A stretch of 18,082 nt of DNA from Microcaldota archaeon. Lineage in GTDB: Archaea > Micrarchaeota > Micrarchaeia > Micrarchaeales > Micrarchaeaceae. Below, piece after piece: positions 14,414 through 18,082 of the stretch. Position 1 is the stretch's first letter; each line of letters opens with the position of its first letter. The stretch lies in NCBI GenBank assembly GCA_021828345.1, contig JAJZJI010000017.1, positions 1 to 18,082 of the forward strand, in the 5' to 3' direction. The translations under genes were made by a program, and so were the position numbers. Below the pieces are notes generated by a model. The model ran no database searches and had not been told where the DNA came from. It worked only from the letters and a program-made list of their open reading frames with translations.

Positions 14414-15832
14414 TTAACCAACAGAATCGGTCATGTCTATTTTTATTAATCGTTTCAACTCTAAAGAGTATTCCATAGGTAGCGCCTTTGCAAGTGGTTC
14501 TATAAATCCAAGCACTATAGTAGTAAGTGCATCCTCCTCACTAAGACCTCTACTCATTAAATAAAATAATTCATCCTCTCCAACTTTTCCCACAGTAGCT
14601 TCATGTGTTATACTTGCATCCTCTCTATGCATCTCCATATAAGGATATGTATTGGTCTTTGAATTTTCATTAAGTAAAAGCGCATCACATCGAACGGCAG
14701 ACTTTACATTTGCAGCATCCTTTCCAACATATATAAGACCACGATATGTGGTAAGCCCAGAGCCTTTTGAAACGCTCTTAGATATTATTTTTGATGTAGT
14801 ATCTGGAGCTAGATGAAGAATCTTTCCTCCAGAATCCTGTATTTGTGATTCTCCAGCAACAGCTATAGATAATATTTCTCCCTTTGCGCCACGCTCTTTC
14901 AAATATACACTTGGATATTTCATATTCACTTTGCTTCCTATATTGCCATCAATCCATTCGACGTATGCATTTTCATACGCAAATGCACGTTGAGTAACAA
15001 GATTGTATACATTTTTTGACCAATTCTGAATAGTAACATATCTAATATGTGCATTTTTATGGGCAACAAGTTCAACTACAGCCGAGTGTAATGAAGAACT
15101 CACATATATTGGTGCAGTGCATCCTTCTATGTACGTAACATCGGCACCCTCATCAGCTATTATAAGAGTTCGTTCAAATTGACCTGCCTTTTCAGCATTT
15201 ATTCTAAAATATGCCTGAAGTGGCATTGTAAGTTTAACATTTTTTGGTATGTATATGAAGCTACCTCCAGACCATACAGCGCTATTTAACGCAGAAAACT
15301 TATTATCGTTATCTGGTATAACAGTACCAAAATAACGTTTCATCAATTCTGGATATTCTTTCACTGCGGTATCTGTATCAGTAAAAACAACACCCTGCTT
15401 TTTAAGATCCTCTTTTATGCTATGATATACAACCTCGCTATCGTACTGCGCCTCTGCACCTGCAAAAAACTTCCGTTCAGCCTCAGGTATACCAAGTTTA
15501 TCAAATGTCTTTTTTATATCATCCGGTACAGAATCCCAACTATCAGATTTTTTGTCTGTAGGCCTTATATAATAGTAAATGTCATCAAAATCTATGCCTT
15601 CAAGATCAGCACCCCATTTAGGCATAGGTTTACTTTTAAATATTTTATATGCATTTAGCCTCTTCTCAAGCATCCATTCTGGTTCGTTCTTTATTTTAGA
15701 TATCTCCCTTACTATATCTTCAGATAGCCCTTTGTCGCTTTTGAATTTATAATCGATCTTATCATTAAAACCATATTTCTCCATATATTCCTGTTCGTTT
15801 GTACCGACGAACTGCTCCTTTGCATTAGACAT
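14414..15832 (-). CDS. sufB: Fe-S assembly scaffold protein SufB
   Basis: SufB is the core scaffold on which the cluster forms. The 472-residue product has the normal length and highly conserved segments: AVWSGGSFIYIP (185-196), YIEGCTAP (234-241, Cys238), QDSGGKILHLAPDT (332-345), TTYRGLIYVG (361-370), SAVRCDALLL (378-387, Cys382) and HEATVGKVGEDELFYLMSRG (410-429, Glu411). Cys238, Cys382 and Glu411 correspond to E. coli Cys254, Cys405 and Glu434, needed for sulfur transfer and assembly. It is the first gene of the operon; the ATG follows GTGGTTTTACT. A perfect palindrome lies 50-68 bases upstream. Confidence 0.97.
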   Translation of the reverse strand: MSNAKEQFVGTNEQEYMEKYGFNDKIDYKFKSDKGLSEDIVREISKIKNEPEWMLEKRLNAYKIFKSKPMPKWGADLEGIDFDDIYYYIRPTDKKSDSWDSVPDDIKKTFDKLGIPEAERKFFAGAEAQYDSEVVYHSIKEDLKKQGVVFTDTDTAVKEYPELMKRYFGTVIPDNDNKFSALNSAVWSGGSFIYIPKNVKLTMPLQAYFRINAEKAGQFERTLIIADEGADVTYIEGCTAPIYVSSSLHSAVVELVAHKNAHIRYVTIQNWSKNVYNLVTQRAFAYENAYVEWIDGNIGSKVNMKYPSVYLKERGAKGEILSIAVAGESQIQDSGGKILHLAPDTTSKIISKSVSKGSGLTTYRGLIYVGKDAANVKSAVRCDALLLNENSKTNTYPYMEMHREDASITHEATVGKVGEDELFYLMSRGLSEEDALTTIVLGFIEPLAKALPMEYSLELKRLIKIDMTDSVG

Positions 15833-15881
15833 AGTAAAACCACGAGATGAACATTAACTATTAATTACAATAAAATGCTTA

Positions 15882-15900
15882 ATTATAACTCAGTTATAAT
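15882..15900 (-). promoter_or_regulatory. Perfect palindrome in the suf promoter, candidate operator
   Basis: ATTATAACTCAGTTATAAT is a perfect inverted repeat with 9-base arms and one central base. It covers the place where a TATA element for sufB would be expected: the TTATAAT in its proximal arm predicts transcription start near 15860, about 28 bases before the ATG. A dimeric HTH protein bound here would compete with TBP/TFB. The obvious candidate ligand is the HTH protein encoded within the operon. The remainder of 15833-16068 shows no gene. Confidence 0.55.
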
Positions 15901-16023
15901 CTGAACATTCTCCTTTTTAAAGCTTATTATAATTTTTATTTATCACAATTAAATTAATGTAACTGCATTAAATGTTAAATTGTCTATTTATCCACAAATT
16001 ATCAAAACCGAATTTAAAAATCA

Positions 16024-16034
16024 TTTATAAAAAG
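16024..16034 (+). promoter_or_regulatory. Promoter of the aldehyde dehydrogenase gene
   Basis: TTTATAAAAAG is a strong TATA box match, with an A-rich stretch upstream that fits a BRE. It predicts transcription start near 16056 and a leader of about 13 bases containing GTGATGAT directly before the ATG. Confidence 0.6.
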
Positions 16035-16068
16035 ATGTGTTATGATTATACTATATTGATGTGATGAT

Positions 16069-17694
16069 ATGCCTTATTCAGAATTTAAAAATGAATTTAC
16101 TTATAAAAAATTTATGGAAAGTAATAACGAGATAGAATTTGATAAATTATTTGATGATGCAATTTTAAGGCTCAAAAAGAGCATTGGGGCTACATACCCT
16201 ATGTATATATCAGGAAAAGCTGTAAATTCAGATAGTCTGCTAACCGAATATTCTCCAATAGATAAAAATATAATAATAGGTCGTTTCCAAAAAGGAAAAC
16301 GTGAACATGCAAAAATGGCTATAGAGGCAGCAAAAAAAGCATTTAATGAATGGCGCTTGATTGATTATAAAAAACGTGTTGAGATATTTAAAAATTTTGC
16401 AATTTTATTATCAAAAAATAAATTTGATATAGCAGCGATATTAAGTTTAGAGAACGGAAAATCTAGATATGAGTCCATTGGAGAGGTGGATGAAGCAATA
16501 GATTTCGCTAATTATTATGCAAACGATATGGAATCTAACAAAGGGTATATAAGAAAAAATATTTCTAGTGATAGTAAGATAAAAGTTAATGCTGGATTTC
16601 AAGGAGCACCAGGCGCATCTGAGGTAGTTAATATAAAATTATTACCAGTAGGTGTGTTTGGTATTATAGCACCATTTAACTTTCCGATATCCATATCGTC
16701 TGGAATGAGTATAGGGGCAATTATTACCGGTAATACTGTAGTGTTTAAGCCTTCATCGACGGATAACATGACAATGCTTACAGGATTAAAAATATACCAA
16801 CTATTAAAAGAATCTGGCCTACCTGAAGGCGTATTTAATTTTATCACGGGACCTGGAAATGAGATAGGCGATGAATTGGTAATAAATAAGGATGTTTCAG
16901 GAATAGCTTTTACAGGTTCATATGATACAGGTATTAGCATGATTAAAAAAAGCCTTGATTTGGGATTGCAAAAAAATTTTGTTGTAGAAATGGGGGGTAA
17001 AAATCCCACAATAGTATCTAAACATGCGGATATAGAAAAAGCAATAGATGGTATCTCGAGTGCAGCATTTGGTTATGCAGGACAAAAATGCAGTGCATTA
17101 TCAAGAGTGTATGTACACTCTTCAATAAAAGAAATTTTCATAAGTAAATTAATAGAAAAAGTAAGAACATTACATATTGGAGACCCTCTTAAAAAAAGTA
17201 ATTACATAGGTCCATTGATAAGTGAAAATGCATATATTAGATATACCGAATCAATAAATAAGATAAAGAGAACTGGATCATTATTATATGGGGGCAATAG
17301 GGTGCCAATTCAATTAAATGGATATTATGTTGAGCCGATAGTTGCAGAATTAAAAAATGATGATGAACTGGTACATAATGAACTCTTTGTACCTATACTT
17401 GCAATAATAGAATTTGATGATTTTAACAAAGCAATAGATATGGCAAATGATGTTAAATACGGACTTACAGCTGGATTATACACCAGAAATAAAAATGAGA
17501 TAAATGAGTTCTCTAGTAAAATAGAGGCGGGAGTCATTTATATAAATAGGGCAACTAGCGCGACAACAGGGGCAATTGTAGGTTTACACACATTCGTAGG
17601 CTGGAAGGCGAGCGGACTCACAGGCAAGGGTAGTGGTAGTAAATATTATTTACAGCAGTTTATGAGAGAGCAGAGCTTATCATTAACAAAATAG
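16069..17694 (+). CDS. Aldehyde dehydrogenase, pyrroline-5-carboxylate dehydrogenase-like
   Basis: This NAD(P)-dependent enzyme oxidises an aldehyde to an acid. The 541 residues carry the full active site: Asn204 (APFNFP), Lys227 (FKPSS), FTGS (281-284), Glu307 (VEMGGKNP), Cys341 (YAGQKCSALSRV) and the Glu-x-Phe region NELFVP (438-442). The ending INRATSATTGAIVG followed by GWKASGLTGKGSGSKYYLQQFMREQ (494-535) resembles the RocA/PutA glutamate-semialdehyde dehydrogenase group, as does the extended N-terminus. The conserved PFGGWK is here TFVGWK, so the substrate could differ. No proline dehydrogenase or other proline/arginine gene is nearby. It has its own promoter, divergent from suf, and is followed after eight bases by a DUF192 gene. 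Confidence 0.88.
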   Translation: MPYSEFKNEFTYKKFMESNNEIEFDKLFDDAILRLKKSIGATYPMYISGKAVNSDSLLTEYSPIDKNIIIGRFQKGKREHAKMAIEAAKKAFNEWRLIDYKKRVEIFKNFAILLSKNKFDIAAILSLENGKSRYESIGEVDEAIDFANYYANDMESNKGYIRKNISSDSKIKVNAGFQGAPGASEVVNIKLLPVGVFGIIAPFNFPISISSGMSIGAIITGNTVVFKPSSTDNMTMLTGLKIYQLLKESGLPEGVFNFITGPGNEIGDELVINKDVSGIAFTGSYDTGISMIKKSLDLGLQKNFVVEMGGKNPTIVSKHADIEKAIDGISSAAFGYAGQKCSALSRVYVHSSIKEIFISKLIEKVRTLHIGDPLKKSNYIGPLISENAYIRYTESINKIKRTGSLLYGGNRVPIQLNGYYVEPIVAELKNDDELVHNELFVPILAIIEFDDFNKAIDMANDVKYGLTAGLYTRNKNEINEFSSKIEAGVIYINRATSATTGAIVGLHTFVGWKASGLTGKGSGSKYYLQQFMREQSLSLTK

Positions 17695-17702
17695 GTATAC
17701 AA

Positions 17703-18082
17703 ATGGCACTATTAAAATTTTTGCAAAAACGTATGCATTATAATAAAGTTAAAATCACAATAGAAAAAAAAGAAATTGATGTACTTATTGCAGATAATTT
17801 TATAAAAAGAATGATTGGACTTATGTATAAAGAGTCATTAGATACCAATATGGGTATGTTCTTTATGTTCAATGGGGATGATTACCATAGTATATGGATG
17901 CTTAACATGCATTTCAACATAGATATATTATGGGTAAACAGTAATTTTGAGATCATAGACATTCGCGAAAATGCCAAACCATGCACCTCAATGTTTAATT
18001 GCAAAACATATAAACCAAAAAATCCTGACAGGTATATAATAGAATTAAATGCTGGGTTTGTAAAAAATAATAGAATAAAAAA
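17703..18082 (+). CDS. DUF192 family protein, partial at window end
   Basis: The first 126 residues are present and the frame is still open at the window edge. Family features are clear: RMIGLMYKESL (36-46), NMGMFFMF (49-56), SIWMLNMHFNIDILWVN (63-79), IIDIRENAKPC (84-94), a second Cys in FNCKTYKP (100) and YIIELNAGFV (111-120). DUF192 proteins have a small beta fold and no established function. Many carry a signal peptide; this one has only a short, basic, weakly hydrophobic start (MALLKFLQKR), so it is probably cytoplasmic. The ATG follows AGGTATACAA and is eight bases after the dehydrogenase stop, suggesting one transcript. Confidence 0.88.
   Translation, partial: MALLKFLQKRMHYNKVKITIEKKEIDVLIADNFIKRMIGLMYKESLDTNMGMFFMFNGDDYHSIWMLNMHFNIDILWVNSNFEIIDIRENAKPCTSMFNCKTYKPKNPDRYIIELNAGFVKNNRIK

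Noticed and set aside
16061..16067. GTGATGA before the dehydrogenase gene as a C box
   Set aside because: No D, D' or C' boxes follow at suitable distances; it is better explained as the Shine-Dalgarno region of the gene.
1..18082. Mobile elements, CRISPR arrays or defence genes
   Set aside because: No transposase, integrase, repeat array, terminal repeats or defence-type proteins were seen on either strand; the genes are mainly housekeeping.

Overview
The window is archaeal and AT-rich. The evidence is a run of archaeal/eukaryotic-type ribosomal proteins (S19e, L39e, L31e, LX/L18a), aIF6, a PDCD5-family protein, prefoldin alpha, topoisomerase VI subunit A, a membrane-anchored LonB protease, a C/D box guide RNA and TATA-type promoters. 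Several start codons follow GGTG or GTGAT-like Shine-Dalgarno motifs. Topoisomerase VI argues against Thermoplasmatales, which use gyrase. Short intergenic gaps, overlapping genes and Asn/Lys/Ile-rich proteins would suit a small-genome, perhaps DPANN-like (Micrarchaeota/Parvarchaeota-type) archaeon, but that placement is inference.

Layout. 1-370: the edge of a possible minus-strand gene, then a gene-free stretch with a TATA box placed correctly in front of a 17-bp imperfect hairpin (221-277, candidate ncRNA), then the promoter of the first operon. 371-4237 (+): a translation and protein-targeting operon, rps19e-PDCD5-rpl39e-rpl31e-tif6-rplX-pfdA-ftsY. 4282-5595 (+): a lone secretion/pilus-type ATPase. 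5596-8648 (-): lonB followed by top6A, overlapping by one base; a palindrome covers the likely lonB TATA box. 8833-10184 (+): tRNA-Gln(TTG), then six bases later a small membrane-anchored protein very dense in N-glycosylation sequons, then an EamA-type transporter. 10234-10280 (+): a C/D box sRNA with perfect boxes. 10302-15832 (-): a six-gene iron-sulfur assembly operon, sufB-sufD-HTH regulator-sufC-sufS-sufU. 16069-18082 (+): an aldehyde dehydrogenase of the pyrroline-5-carboxylate dehydrogenase type and a DUF192 protein cut by the window end.

The most interesting unit is the suf operon. It is a full SufBCDSU set of the kind typical of Gram-positive bacteria, within an archaeal gene set. 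Inserted in it is a small HTH protein with a C-terminal C-x2-C-x7-C cluster. A perfect 9-1-9 palindrome lies about 50 bases upstream of sufB, over the expected core promoter. Together these suggest a self-regulated, cluster-sensing switch for Fe-S biogenesis; this is inference. SufU also lacks most of the extra segment that normally separates SufU from IscU. The other signals worth pursuing are the two candidate or confirmed small RNAs, the tRNA-Gln with a C-A mismatch in its T stem, and the sequon-dense protein read directly behind that tRNA.
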